NCBI RefSeq assembly: GCF_021165755.1
Contig: NZ_CP088936.1
Span: 682,001 to 746,000 of the forward strand
From: Borrelia sp. RT5S
Lineage (GTDB): Bacteria; Spirochaetota; Spirochaetia; Borreliales; Borreliaceae
DNA length: 64,000 nt
Reading direction: 5' to 3'
Part shown: one piece after another, positions 56,327 through 64,000 of the stretch
How positions within the stretch are numbered: the first letter of the stretch is position 1
Layout of the letters: each line of letters begins with the position of its first letter
Notes under the pieces: model-generated
Told to the model about the DNA's origin: nothing
What the model saw: the letters and a program-made list of their open reading frames with translations, nothing else
The model's database searches: none
Made by a program: the position numbers and the translations under genes

Positions 56327-57550
56327 ATGCGGGTGGGTATAAGTGATATTAGAGTTTTTTTACCTCTAAATTATTTGGATTTTTCTGTTCTTTTAGAGAA
56401 TTCTTCATATAGATCCGATGAGCATTTTTTTAAAAAGTTCAATAAAGCAATAGATTCAACTCTCCAGAGAGGATTTAGATTTACAAGCCCCAATGAAGAT
56501 AGCGTTACCATGGCTAGTTCTGCTGTTAAGCTTCTTTTTGACAACAATGATCTTGATTTAGAAAAGGTAAGGGTGTTTTTAGGTGGAACGGAAACAGGAG
56601 TGGATTATTCAAAATCAATTTCTTCCTACGTCTACGGAGCTCTTGGGATAGCTGGTATTTATTTGAGAAATAATTTTTTGAGTTATCAAGTACAGCACGC
56701 GTGTGCGGGCGCTGCGCTCTCTGTGCACAGTGCTGCAAGTATTATAAGCCATCTAGACGAGTCTGAATATGGGGTGGTATTTTCTAGTGATATTGCGCAT
56801 TACAGTCCCCTAACTACAGCCGAGATTACTCAGGGAGCAGGAGCTGTGGCTGTTCTTATTGAGCAGAATCCTAAAATATTGTCTATTAATTTGTCTGAAT
56901 TTGGAGTTTATACTGATGATGTTGATGATTTTTTTAGGCCGTTTGGAAGCCTTGAAGCTAGGGTAAGGGGACGCTATTCCATCGAGTGCTACAACAGAGC
57001 AAACGAGGAAGCCTTGGTAAATTTTGCGCATAAGAAAAGTATGAGCGTTAAAGACTTATTTTTTAAATACAGGTTTGTTTTGCATGTACCTTTTGCAAAA
57101 ATGCCCATAGACTCAATGCATTACATTTTGAAGAAATATTACAGTGAAGATGAGTCTGTTTGCAATTCTTATTTAGAGTCAATAGATTTTTATGATTCTA
57201 TTGAGGCTTCTAGGGAAGTGGGGAATTTGTATACAGGTTCAATATTTTTATCTTTGATGACTTATTTAAAGAGAGTATTTTCAAAGAAGGATATTAGTGG
57301 AGAAAAGATACTTCTTTGCTCTTATGGATCTGGCAATATTATGGTTATTTACGAACTTTTGGTTGAAAAGGGTGCATATTCTGTTGTCAAGACTTGGAAT
57401 ATCGATAGCGTTTTGTCTGAAAGGCACAATGCAAATTTTGATGAATATAGGAATTTTTTTGAGAATAAGATAGTCCCAGGCGAATCTGATGGATTTTATT
57501 TAAAAGAAATTAGGGAAGACGGATATCGAATTTATGGGTATCGAGCCTAA
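56327..57550 (+). CDS. mvaS: Hydroxymethylglutaryl-CoA synthase
   Basis: Condenses acetyl-CoA and acetoacetyl-CoA to HMG-CoA, the first committed step of the mevalonate pathway. [15 protein letters not shown] carries the nucleophilic Cys near residue 125, [10 protein letters not shown] the catalytic His, and the C-terminal half has the thiolase-fold SYGSGN. About 407 residues. ATG 56327 is used; an in-frame GTG at 56324 directly precedes it. The 3' end overlaps the isomerase gene by 17 bases. Confidence 0.94.
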   Translation: MRVGISDIRVFLPLNYLDFSVLLENSSYRSDEHFFKKFNKAIDSTLQRGFRFTSPNEDSVTMASSAVKLLFDNNDLDLEKVRVFLGGTETGVDYSKSISSYVYGALGIAGIYLRNNFLSYQVQHACAGAALSVHSAASIISHLDESEYGVVFSSDIAHYSPLTTAEITQGAGAVAVLIEQNPKILSINLSEFGVYTDDVDDFFRPFGSLEARVRGRYSIECYNRANEEALVNFAHKKSMSVKDLFFKYRFVLHVPFAKMPIDSMHYILKKYYSEDESVCNSYLESIDFYDSIEASREVGNLYTGSIFLSLMTYLKRVFSKKDISGEKILLCSYGSGNIMVIYELLVEKGAYSVVKTWNIDSVLSERHNANFDEYRNFFENKIVPGESDGFYLKEIREDGYRIYGYRA

Positions 57551-58598
57551 TATATTGGAGAATAAGAGAAGGCACATTGAGATTTGTTTAAATAAATCGG
57601 ATGTTAGTAAGAGTGATAGCCTTTTGGGTTTCGTTAATTTAAAGCATGATGCACTCAGTGAGCTTAATTTTGATGAGATAGATACGAGTGAAATTATATT
57701 TGGATACAAGGTCGCGATGCCCGTTTTTGTGTCATCAATGACAGGAGGCATTGGGGATGGGAGTAGGCTAAATAGATCGCTTGTTAAGGTTGCAAATGGT
57801 TTAAGGATTCCAATGGGTTTGGGTTCTTTTAAGCTCTTGTTTAAATATCCTGAATATATTGATGAATTTTCTTTAAGAAAATATGCTGATAGTATTCCTT
57901 TATTTTCCAATATTGGTGCTATTCAGCTGGGCGAGTTGGGAGTTTTAAAAATAATTGAAATGAATAAGAGACTTGAGGTTGATGCTGTGATTGTCCACCT
58001 AAATGCGGGACAAGAATTAATGAATTCTAGGGGGGAGAGAAGTTTTAAAGGAATAAGGGATTTTGTTGCAAGGCTGTGTTCTTCGTCAAGTTTACCGGTA
58101 ATTGTTAAAGAGACGGGTTTTGGAATGTCACCCGAGACAGTTGTTAACTTGTTGGATCTTGGGGTATCTTATGTCGATCTTGCAGGTAGCGGCGGAACTA
58201 ATTGGGTTTTGGTTGAAGGAATTAAGGAGGGAAATTTAGAAGTTGCTTCCTGTTTCTCTGAATGGGGCATATCTTCAGTTTTAACGTTGATAAGTATTAG
58301 CGATGTTCATAAGGATAAAGTTTTTGCCTCAGGTGGGTATGAGACTGGAATGGATATTGCTAAGGGGATTGCTCTTGGTGCTAAATTAATAGGCGTCGCA
58401 GCACCCATTCTTAGGGCTTTTTGTAATGGAGGTGAGGATAGCTTATATAAGCTTTTAAGAGACTATGAGTATGTTTTAAAGATGTCTATGCTTTTAAGTA
58501 ACAGCAAAGACGTATCAGAGCTTAGGATAAATAAATATTATTTAAGTTATCCGTTGTTATTGAATTTAAAACAATTTAAAGATTCTTATGAGACTTAG
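57534..58598 (+). CDS. fni: Type 2 isopentenyl-diphosphate isomerase
   Basis: FMN-dependent interconversion of isopentenyl and dimethylallyl diphosphate. The 354-residue TIM-barrel protein has [11 protein letters not shown] at the N-terminus, [24 protein letters not shown] and the FMN-site [11 protein letters not shown], all typical of type 2 Idi. It overlaps mvaS upstream and HMG-CoA reductase downstream by 11 bases. Confidence 0.95.
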   Translation: MGIEPNILENKRRHIEICLNKSDVSKSDSLLGFVNLKHDALSELNFDEIDTSEIIFGYKVAMPVFVSSMTGGIGDGSRLNRSLVKVANGLRIPMGLGSFKLLFKYPEYIDEFSLRKYADSIPLFSNIGAIQLGELGVLKIIEMNKRLEVDAVIVHLNAGQELMNSRGERSFKGIRDFVARLCSSSSLPVIVKETGFGMSPETVVNLLDLGVSYVDLAGSGGTNWVLVEGIKEGNLEVASCFSEWGISSVLTLISISDVHKDKVFASGGYETGMDIAKGIALGAKLIGVAAPILRAFCNGGEDSLYKLLRDYEYVLKMSMLLSNSKDVSELRINKYYLSYPLLLNLKQFKDSYET

Positions 58599-59838
58599 TG
58601 AAAATTTTAGAAGTAAGAGTACTGCAGAAAAAAGAGAAGAAATAAAAAGCCTTTTAAAGGATGTAGGTAATTTTTTTTATGATTCTGCTGATGAAAATTT
58701 TCTTTTTAGTATGGTCGAAAATTATATCGGCTATTTGTCCTTGCCCATCGGTATTGTTAAGGATTTAAAGATAAATGGTAGATATTATGCTATACCTATT
58801 GCCACAGAAGAACCTTCGGTTATAGCCGCGCTAAATGGGGCAGCTAAAGTGTTAAGAAATGCTAATTTGGAGTATTCTGTGGGTGAGATATTAGGTATCG
58901 CTCAAATTTATATCAAGACAGATAAAGAGTTAAGCAATACAATGCTTGCCCTTTTTGATAAAGTTGAGATTTGGACTAGTCCTCTTTTATGTAGCATGAA
59001 GGAGAGAGGTGGAGGATTTAGAAGGCTTTCAACTAAGTTTATTGAGGAAATTGGAATTCAAAAGTTAAATATCTATATTGACGTTTGTGATAGTATGGGT
59101 TCAAATTTGCTTAACTCGGTGGCCGAGAAAGTTGCGTATCATCTTACTTTGGAGTTTGGCTATGAGTGCGTTTTAAAAGTTTTAAGCAATGATTTAAATG
59201 AGTTTATCGCGAAGGCTAGTTTTAAGTTAAATATTACTGAGTTGATTAAAGATAGGGAAAAATCTTTAATGTTGGCTCAAAATATTGCTCTTATTTCAAA
59301 GATAGGCTTTTTTGAAGAAGAGCGTGCTGTTACTAACAATAAGGGTATCATGAATGGCATTACGGGTTTGTGTGTTGCAACACTTAATGATACAAGAGCC
59401 CTTGAGGCGTGCATACATAAGTTTGCATCAAAGAATGGCAAGTATCTACCCCTTAGTAGGTTTTATACTTCAGATGACAATTTAGTTGGCGAGATTGAGC
59501 TTCCTTTGCAAGTTGGGGTTAAGGGAGGGGCTGTAAGTACTCATGAAGCAGGAATACTAAGCTTTAAGATTATGGGAATAGATTGTAAAAAAGAATTTAT
59601 GGGTGTTCTCTCTTGTGTAGGGCTTGCAAGTAATTTCTCTGCCTTAAAGGCACTTGCTCTTGATGGAATTCAGAAGGGACATATGAGATTACATGTTAAT
59701 AAAATTTTATATATGCTTGAAAGGGATTATAATATTTCTAAAGATGAGCGAGAGGAAATATTATTGAAGATGAGACGTAGTGAAGTCTATTCTCTTGGGT
59801 TTGGTCTTAAGATTTTAAAGGAACTAAGGGCAATATGA
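58588..59838 (+). CDS. mvaA: Hydroxymethylglutaryl-CoA reductase
   Basis: Reduces HMG-CoA to mevalonate. The 416-residue protein looks like the class II (bacterial) enzyme, lacking a membrane domain. Motifs visible are [15 protein letters not shown] with catalytic Glu (near residue 72), [21 protein letters not shown] with the catalytic Lys, NDTRA with the Asp, and a C-terminal HMRLH with the catalytic His. It overlaps mvaD by four bases (ATGA). Confidence 0.94.
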   Translation: MRLSENFRSKSTAEKREEIKSLLKDVGNFFYDSADENFLFSMVENYIGYLSLPIGIVKDLKINGRYYAIPIATEEPSVIAALNGAAKVLRNANLEYSVGEILGIAQIYIKTDKELSNTMLALFDKVEIWTSPLLCSMKERGGGFRRLSTKFIEEIGIQKLNIYIDVCDSMGSNLLNSVAEKVAYHLTLEFGYECVLKVLSNDLNEFIAKASFKLNITELIKDREKSLMLAQNIALISKIGFFEEERAVTNNKGIMNGITGLCVATLNDTRALEACIHKFASKNGKYLPLSRFYTSDDNLVGEIELPLQVGVKGGAVSTHEAGILSFKIMGIDCKKEFMGVLSCVGLASNFSALKALALDGIQKGHMRLHVNKILYMLERDYNISKDEREEILLKMRRSEVYSLGFGLKILKELRAI

Positions 59839-60773
59839 AGGTTGGTTGCAAGGTCAATGCTAGCTTAGCATTGATTAAATATTGGGGGAAGAGAGACAGC
59901 TCTTTAAATATTCCGGCTACCTCTAGCATTGCAGTAAGTGTTGATGAATTTTATTCAACAAGCGAGCTTGAGGTTTCAAATAAGGATGAGATAACTTTAA
60001 ATTCAAAGGTTGTTGTCTTGCGGGAAAGAGAGAAAAAATTTTTCAATTATGCAAGAAAAATTTTAAATGAACCGAATATTGGTTTTAAAGTTAGTAGTGA
60101 AAATAATTTTCCAACGGCTGCGGGGCTTGCAAGTTCAAGTTCTGGTTTTGCGTCTATTGCTGCTTGTATTTTAAAATATTTTAACCAGTATTCTCATCAA
60201 AAGGCGTCAGAACTCGCAAGAATAGGATCAGCTTCAGGAGCAAGAGCTATTTATGGTGGATTTACACTTTTAAGGGAGGGCGCTAGGAGTGCATTCCATA
60301 TAAGGAGCGCAAATCATTTCAATGATTTGCGCATAATATTTGCTGTAGTTGATAGGGGTGAAAAGGAGATTTCTTCAAGAGATGCCATGAAACTTTGCAT
60401 GCAAAACAAATTTTATTGGGAAGCTTGGGTTAAGGCTAGTCGAGCAATATTTAAGGAAGCTTTATATTTCTTTTTAAGAGGCGATTTTTATAGTCTAGGG
60501 TTCAATATTGTGAAAAGTTATCAAGATATGTTTGCTTTAATGTTTTCATCTTCTATCATCTATTTTCAAAGTAGTACCATAGAGCTAATAAAATATGTTA
60601 CTGCTCTCAGGAATAGTGGCATTCCTGTTTTTGAGACAATGGATGCTGGTCCTCAGGTCAAGATGTTTTGCTTGAAGAAAGACTTAGATCTAATTTTAGA
60701 TGGACTTAATAGGAATTTTAGGAATGTTAATTTTATTGTTTCAAGGGTCGGTCGTGGTTTGGAATGGATTTAA
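59835..60773 (+). CDS. mvaD: Diphosphomevalonate decarboxylase
   Basis: ATP-dependent decarboxylation of mevalonate diphosphate to isopentenyl diphosphate. The 312-residue GHMP-fold enzyme begins with ALIKYWGKRD, then NIPATSSIAVSVD, and has AAGLASSSSGFA as ATP loop and ETMDAGPQVK with the catalytic Asp region. Its start overlaps mvaA by four bases and its end overlaps the next kinase by ten. Confidence 0.96.
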   Translation: MKVGCKVNASLALIKYWGKRDSSLNIPATSSIAVSVDEFYSTSELEVSNKDEITLNSKVVVLREREKKFFNYARKILNEPNIGFKVSSENNFPTAAGLASSSSGFASIAACILKYFNQYSHQKASELARIGSASGARAIYGGFTLLREGARSAFHIRSANHFNDLRIIFAVVDRGEKEISSRDAMKLCMQNKFYWEAWVKASRAIFKEALYFFLRGDFYSLGFNIVKSYQDMFALMFSSSIIYFQSSTIELIKYVTALRNSGIPVFETMDAGPQVKMFCLKKDLDLILDGLNRNFRNVNFIVSRVGRGLEWI

Positions 60774-61702
60774 TTAGTTTTTCTGTACCTGGTAATTTAC
60801 TATTAATGGGCGAGTATTCTATTTTGGAAGAGGGTGGACTTGGGCTCTCAGTTGCAATTAGTGAAAGAGCTTATTTTACTTTCAAAAGGAGTGATAAGTG
60901 GCGTTTCTTTAGCAAAAGAACCAAAATTGAGAGTTTTTCTTTGATAGAAAATGAAGATGATTTCGTGTTTCAAATGTTTAGATATTTGAAGCGAGAATGT
61001 TATTTTAGCTTAGAAGATTTTCCTTGCGATGTTTATATCGATACGGGTGCTTTTTTTTTAAATAACGGTGTGAAGAAGGGATTTGGATCTAGTGCAGTTG
61101 TTGCTGTTGGGGTTGTTTGTGGTATTTTTTTGCTTTCCGAAGCCACTTATCATTTCAAGAGAGATGAGATTTTTAAGTGTTGTCTAGATGCTTATAGGCA
61201 TGCTCAAGGGGGTATGGGTAGTGGATATGATATTGCAACTAGTATCTTTGGTGGTGTTGTTCAATTTACGGGAGGAAATATTCCCACATATGAATTTTTA
61301 GAGAAAATAGACTTTAGTGATTTTTATTTAATGCAGGGTAGCCGAGAAGTGAAAACCACCAGTTCAATTATTAAATACAATGAACATCGATCCTCTTTGA
61401 TTGATTTTATAGAGAATATGAATATTTTGATGAGGAAAATTGTTCTGAGATCTAGTAATTCTTATTCTTGTTTTTTGTCTGGTCTAAGGGAGGCAAAGAA
61501 TGTGGGATTAGAAATCGGGGAAAAGATAGGAATTTTGGCCGATTTACCCTTAAATCTTACTTATCTTGAAAATGAGTGTGCTTTAATTAAGGCTTTGGGA
61601 GCCGGGAATGAAACTTTTTTAGTTTATAAACCAAATTTCGAAGTTTTTAAGCAGTACGATCTTAGCTTGATAAATCTAGATTTAGATGGTGTAAGACTTT
61701 AA
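60764..61702 (+). CDS. Phosphomevalonate kinase
   Basis: Phosphorylates phosphomevalonate. The 312-residue GHMP kinase has the N-terminal PGNLLLMGEYSILEEGG, characteristic of phosphomevalonate kinase, and the ATP loop KGFGSSAVVAVG near residues 103-114, then GGMGSGYDIATSIFGG. A typical third GHMP motif with LGAGN stands near the C-terminus. It lies between mvaD and mevalonate kinase, as expected for this cluster. Confidence 0.9.
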   Translation: MDLISFSVPGNLLLMGEYSILEEGGLGLSVAISERAYFTFKRSDKWRFFSKRTKIESFSLIENEDDFVFQMFRYLKRECYFSLEDFPCDVYIDTGAFFLNNGVKKGFGSSAVVAVGVVCGIFLLSEATYHFKRDEIFKCCLDAYRHAQGGMGSGYDIATSIFGGVVQFTGGNIPTYEFLEKIDFSDFYLMQGSREVKTTSSIIKYNEHRSSLIDFIENMNILMRKIVLRSSNSYSCFLSGLREAKNVGLEIGEKIGILADLPLNLTYLENECALIKALGAGNETFLVYKPNFEVFKQYDLSLINLDLDGVRL

Positions 61703-61708
61703 AAGTGG

Positions 61709-62602
61709 ATGTTTGTAATAAAAAAACCTTCTAAGATATTATTCCTAGGAGAGCATAGTGCTATTTATGGGTTTCCAGTTATTGGTGCAACAATCCCTCT
61801 TTATATGCATTTAGTATACGCCTTTTCTATTTCTTGGAAGTATTTGGGAGTTACTTCCTTAAAAATAGATCAGGTGGTGCATTTTATTAGAAATAGATTT
61901 AGTAAAGTTAGACCCATTGAATTTTTAATATTTTCAGAGATTCCAGTTGGAATAGGTCTTGGGTCTTCTGCTAGTCTTAGTTTGTGCTTTGCAGAGTATA
62001 TTGTGACGCATAACGAGTATGAGAAGTTCGATAAGGTTTCGCTGGCACGTGAAATTGAAAATATTTTTCACGGCAGATCTTCTGGCATGGATATTTTACT
62101 AATCGATTTGAATGGAATTTTTTATTTAGAAAATAAGGGCGATGTTTTGCTTGCTCAAAAAATGGAGTCTTGTAATTTTTATTTCTTAATAGGAGCAGTA
62201 AGAAGGGAGATTGAAACGAGTAAAATAATATCTAATTTAAATCATAGAATATCCCTTAATAACAAATTATTTGAGATTATTGAAGAATTAGGATCCATTA
62301 CTAAGAGTTCTTATTCTGCTTTTTGTAAGCGAGATTTTTCTTCACTGGTAGATAATATAGATCTTGCAAATAGTTGTTTAAATTCTTTAAATTTATCCTC
62401 GGGTACTCTTGATTACATAATCAAAAAAGGGAAAGAATTTAAAGCCCTTGCTGGTAAATTAAGTGGGGCTGGTCGAGGTGGAGCTTTTATTTTGGCTTTC
62501 AAAGACGAACATGATGCCATGATAGCCCTGGAAAGGCTGGACGAGGACTTAAAGAAAAACAACATTAACCTGCTTTTAAAGCTCAGGGTTTTCAAGGTCT
62601 AG
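61709..62602 (+). CDS. mvk: Mevalonate kinase
   Basis: Phosphorylates mevalonate to phosphomevalonate. The 297-residue GHMP kinase starts with PSKILFLGEHSAIYGFPVIG, has ATP loop PVGIGLGSSASLS near residues 79-91, GRSSGMDI with catalytic Asp, and AGKLSGAGRGGAF as third motif. Last of the six-gene operon, six bases after the preceding kinase. No clear terminator follows; a higher-G+C noncoding stretch begins at its stop codon. Confidence 0.95.
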   Translation: MFVIKKPSKILFLGEHSAIYGFPVIGATIPLYMHLVYAFSISWKYLGVTSLKIDQVVHFIRNRFSKVRPIEFLIFSEIPVGIGLGSSASLSLCFAEYIVTHNEYEKFDKVSLAREIENIFHGRSSGMDILLIDLNGIFYLENKGDVLLAQKMESCNFYFLIGAVRREIETSKIISNLNHRISLNNKLFEIIEELGSITKSSYSAFCKRDFSSLVDNIDLANSCLNSLNLSSGTLDYIIKKGKEFKALAGKLSGAGRGGAFILAFKDEHDAMIALERLDEDLKKNNINLLLKLRVFKV

Positions 62603-62860
62603 ACCTCTTCTTAAAGACAGACCAGACACAGACGTCCCTGCACTCACTGTCAGGCATAACTTACAAACAAGATCCGGTCTTGGCTGAATTCTTAGGTAAA
62701 ATCCGAGACACTCATCCCAAAAAATCCTCTTTTATAACGAAACAAGGCACATAGACTCCTTGGGATTTCTACAGCATCCATCCACAGAAAGCACGGTAAC
62801 ATAAGCACGAAGGCACAAGCTAAACGGATAAAGCAAAACACAAGAACCCAATCCAAAAAC
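62603..62860. other. Unexplained intergenic stretch with raised G+C
   Basis: The 258 bp between mvk and tRNA-Val is about 40-48% G+C in 60-base blocks by hand count, clearly above the surrounding genes. The plus strand is A/C-rich and the minus strand G/T-rich. Short stems (for example CAAGA/TCTTG near 62668-62682) occur but no known RNA signature (RNase P, SRP, tmRNA) was recognised on either strand. An open frame on the minus strand is the usual antisense-tRNA artefact. Confidence 0.5.
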
Positions 62861-62934
62861 TGGGTCCAGAGGGAGTCGAACCCCCGACATCCTGCTTGTA
62901 AGGCAGGCGCTCTGACCAACTGAGCTATGAACCC
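62861..62934 (-). tRNA. tRNA-Val (anticodon UAC)
   Basis: Read on the minus strand: acceptor GGGTTCA pairs with TGGACCC (one G-U), D arm AGCTCAGTTGGTCAGAGC, anticodon stem CCTGC/GCAGG with loop CTTACAA (anticodon TAC), T arm GGGGGTTCGACTCCC, and discriminator A. CCA is not encoded. 74 nt. Confidence 0.96.
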
Positions 62935-62950
62935 TTTTATACTAGTAGAC

Positions 62951-62980
62951 ATTATATAGGATAAGATTTATTCCTGTCAA
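62951..62980 (-). promoter_or_regulatory. Strong promoter of tRNA-Val
   Basis: Minus-strand TTGACA (62975-62980) and TATAAT (62951-62956) are both perfect with an 18-base spacer. Transcription would begin about ten bases before the mature tRNA. The -35 overlaps the stop codon of the CAP-domain gene. Confidence 0.85.
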
Positions 62981-63429
62981 TTTGTTTGAAATTTTTCTCC
63001 AAAGATGATTATGAATATATTTCGGTTATTCTGTGTTCTTACAATGTGACCACCCATTCTACTTGTATCTTTATTTAAAAGAGCTTCTTTGTGGTGTGGG
63101 CTTTCAAGCCAAGCGTCCATTATATCTTTAACACCCATACCCGTTGCTAGGATTTCTTTTATTCTACAAAAATATTTGTCGTATTTTTTAACTCTTTGCA
63201 TTGGAGTTGTACCAAAAAGAGTGTGAGTTAGTACATTATGTTTACTAAGGGAGGTTGCATATTCTTTTGCAACCATTTCAAGAGTATTGTCTATTTTTAA
63301 TTTTTTCAGATTAAGACCATCTCTTAATTGATAAATTGAGGAGTATAAAAATTTTAGGGTTTGATCTGCGCTTAAGGGTATAAATTGAGCTGTAAGAATT
63401 AAAATGATAGAAATAATTTTCCTTTGCAT
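62977..63429 (-). CDS. CAP/SCP-domain exported protein (BB0689 type)
   Basis: The 150-residue protein has a signal peptide (about 5-20, ending LSA) and a CAP fold: KIDNTLEMVAKEYATSLSKHNVLTHTLFG with two His-type ligand positions, ILATGMGVKDIMDAWLESPHHKEALL and MGGHIVR. The HNVLTH and SPHHKEALL segments are the CAP signatures. Unlike the Lyme-group BB0689 surface lipoprotein I remember, no Cys lipobox is visible, so this copy may be soluble. AGGA five bases before the ATG. Divergent from napA with a 69-bp spacer. Confidence 0.88.
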   Translation of the reverse strand: MQRKIISIILILTAQFIPLSADQTLKFLYSSIYQLRDGLNLKKLKIDNTLEMVAKEYATSLSKHNVLTHTLFGTTPMQRVKKYDKYFCRIKEILATGMGVKDIMDAWLESPHHKEALLNKDTSRMGGHIVRTQNNRNIFIIIFGEKFQTN

Positions 63430-63441
63430 AATTATCCTACC

Positions 63442-63463
63442 TATAATAAAATGATACTATCAT
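63442..63463. promoter_or_regulatory. TATAAT and 13-bp palindrome between the CAP gene and napA
   Basis: TATAAT lies at 63442-63447. ATGATA-C-TATCAT at 63451-63463 is a perfect 6-1-6 palindrome. Fur/PerR-family sites often have such spacing, and BosR is encoded in this window. No good -35 for the TATAAT was found (TTGCAT is only 12 bases upstream). Confidence 0.4.
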
Positions 63464-63498
63464 ACCATATATCTAATTGATCTTAATAGGGGGACAGT

Positions 63499-64000
63499 AT
63501 GTTAAATCATTTAGATTATTTAAAAAAAGACCACTCAGATAAGATAAATCTAAAGCTTCAAGAGTTGTTGTCAGGATTTCATGTTTTCTATTCTAATTTA
63601 AGAGGCATTCATTGGAATATAAAGAGTGTTAATTTTTTTGTGATTCATAAAAGAACACAAAAACTTTATGAATATATTTCAGAGGTTATTGATGTTTTAG
63701 CTGAGAGATCTAGAGCGTTGGGTTATGAATCTGAGTTTAGATATTCTGAATTTTCGAAAAATTCTTTTGTTAAAGAGCTTAGTATGGAGTCAACTTCAAG
63801 TTTTTCTCTCTCAGTAAGTGGGATTGTTCGTGACCTTGGTATCATTCTTAAAAATATCTTTGAGACAAGAGGTATTGTAGAAGATGCATCTGATTATGGA
63901 ACGGCTAATGTTTTAGATGATATTATGGTCTCGCTTGAGAAATATTTATGGATGTATAGATCTTTGATGGGTCATTGCGAATGTTCATGCTGTAAAGAGA
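63499..64000 (+). CDS. napA: Dps/NapA metal-binding protein (cut by window edge)
   Basis: Dps-family mini-ferritin-like protein, called NapA or BicA in Borrelia, linked to protection from oxidative and metal stress. The first 167 residues are present. GIHWNI near residue 37 carries the first dinuclear-site His, and RSRALGY with the preceding acidic residues forms the rest of the site. The end of the window reaches HCECSCCKE, the Cys-rich C-terminal extension typical of the Borrelia protein and associated with copper/zinc binding. AGGGGG at 63488-63493 precedes the ATG. The frame is open at 64000. Confidence 0.93.
   Translation, partial: MLNHLDYLKKDHSDKINLKLQELLSGFHVFYSNLRGIHWNIKSVNFFVIHKRTQKLYEYISEVIDVLAERSRALGYESEFRYSEFSKNSFVKELSMESTSSFSLSVSGIVRDLGIILKNIFETRGIVEDASDYGTANVLDDIMVSLEKYLWMYRSLMGHCECSCCKE

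Noticed and set aside
62603-62860. SRP RNA, RNase P RNA or tmRNA in the higher-G+C gap
   Set aside because: Looked for their conserved cores (GGAAGGAAGCAGCC, GAGGAAAGTCC, tRNA-like ends) on both strands and did not find them.
62692-62952. 86-codon open frame on the minus strand across tRNA-Val
   Set aside because: Its N-terminal part is the conceptual translation of the tRNA (FIAQLVRAPALQAGCRGFDS, a well-known artefact) and no ribosome site supports it.
63424-63447. TTGCAT/TATAAT as a napA promoter
   Set aside because: The spacer is only 12 bases, too short for a sigma-70 promoter; only the TATAAT was kept as a weak candidate.

Overview
The window reads as a piece of the linear chromosome of a Borrelia/Borreliella spirochaete. 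The DNA is A+T-rich. The gene order (recB-recC-pncB-zwf-nhaC-nhaC-potDCBA ... bosR-groEL-yajC-secDF ... flaA-cheA2-cheW3-cheX-cheY3 ... mcp-mcp-mnmA-mevalonate genes-tRNA-Val-CAP protein-napA) matches my memory of the B. burgdorferi BB0633-BB0690 stretch. Genus-typical genes include a class I lysyl-tRNA synthetase, FlaA, BosR, a Dps/NapA with a Cys-rich tail, and a full mevalonate pathway. GroEL differs at many positions from the B. burgdorferi protein I remember, so a relapsing-fever-lineage species is plausible; that is inference. No insertion sequence, prophage, CRISPR array or rRNA was seen.

Layout. 1-6590 (minus): pncB-recC-recB, with recB cut by the window edge. 6749-11078 (plus): zwf and two tandem NhaC antiporters. 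11119-15776 (minus): potABCD polyamine transporter and an RbgA/YlqF-like GTPase. 15930-18219 (plus): nanE and a PTS EIICB. 18247-21543 (minus): an unrecognised exported protein, bosR and a lipase-like hydrolase. 21744-29095 (plus): groEL, yajC-secD-secF, unknowns and a HemW-like protein. 29082-33282: rpiA, gpmA, lysS, era on alternating strands. 33389-37820: small envelope and cell-wall genes (zinc ribbon, DUF192 lipoprotein, glycosyltransferase-like, amidase, GerMN). 37870-43856 (plus): the flaA-cheA2-cheW3-cheX-cheY3 motility operon. 43883-46954 (minus): gph and three overlapping unknowns. 47175-50805 (plus): a BmpEFG-type nucleoside/sugar ABC transporter. 50966-55135 (plus): two chemoreceptors. 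55169-56233 (minus): mnmA. 56327-62602 (plus): six mevalonate-pathway genes with overlapping ends. 62861-64000: tRNA-Val(UAC), a CAP/SCP protein, and napA cut by the window edge.

Functional themes are chemotaxis and periplasmic-flagellar motility (FlaA, CheA2, CheW3, CheX, CheY3, two MCPs), isoprenoid supply from acetyl-CoA, scavenging (polyamines, nucleosides, nicotinate, ManNAc/GlcNAc sugars), Sec export, and oxidative/metal stress (BosR and its possible target napA).

The most unusual sequence-level observations are: nanE apparently initiated at AUU; a DUF192 lipoprotein apparently initiated at CUG; an 18-bp perfect inverted repeat over the rbgA-like start codon; a duplicated ribosome-binding/start segment making a 16-codon mini-ORF coupled to cheY3; two mutually exclusive hairpins between flaA and cheA2; a HemW-like protein lacking two of the three radical-SAM cysteines; a membrane protein with a voltage-sensor-like basic helix; and an unexplained higher-G+C stretch of about 260 bp beside tRNA-Val. 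No intergenic gap exceeds 300 bases.
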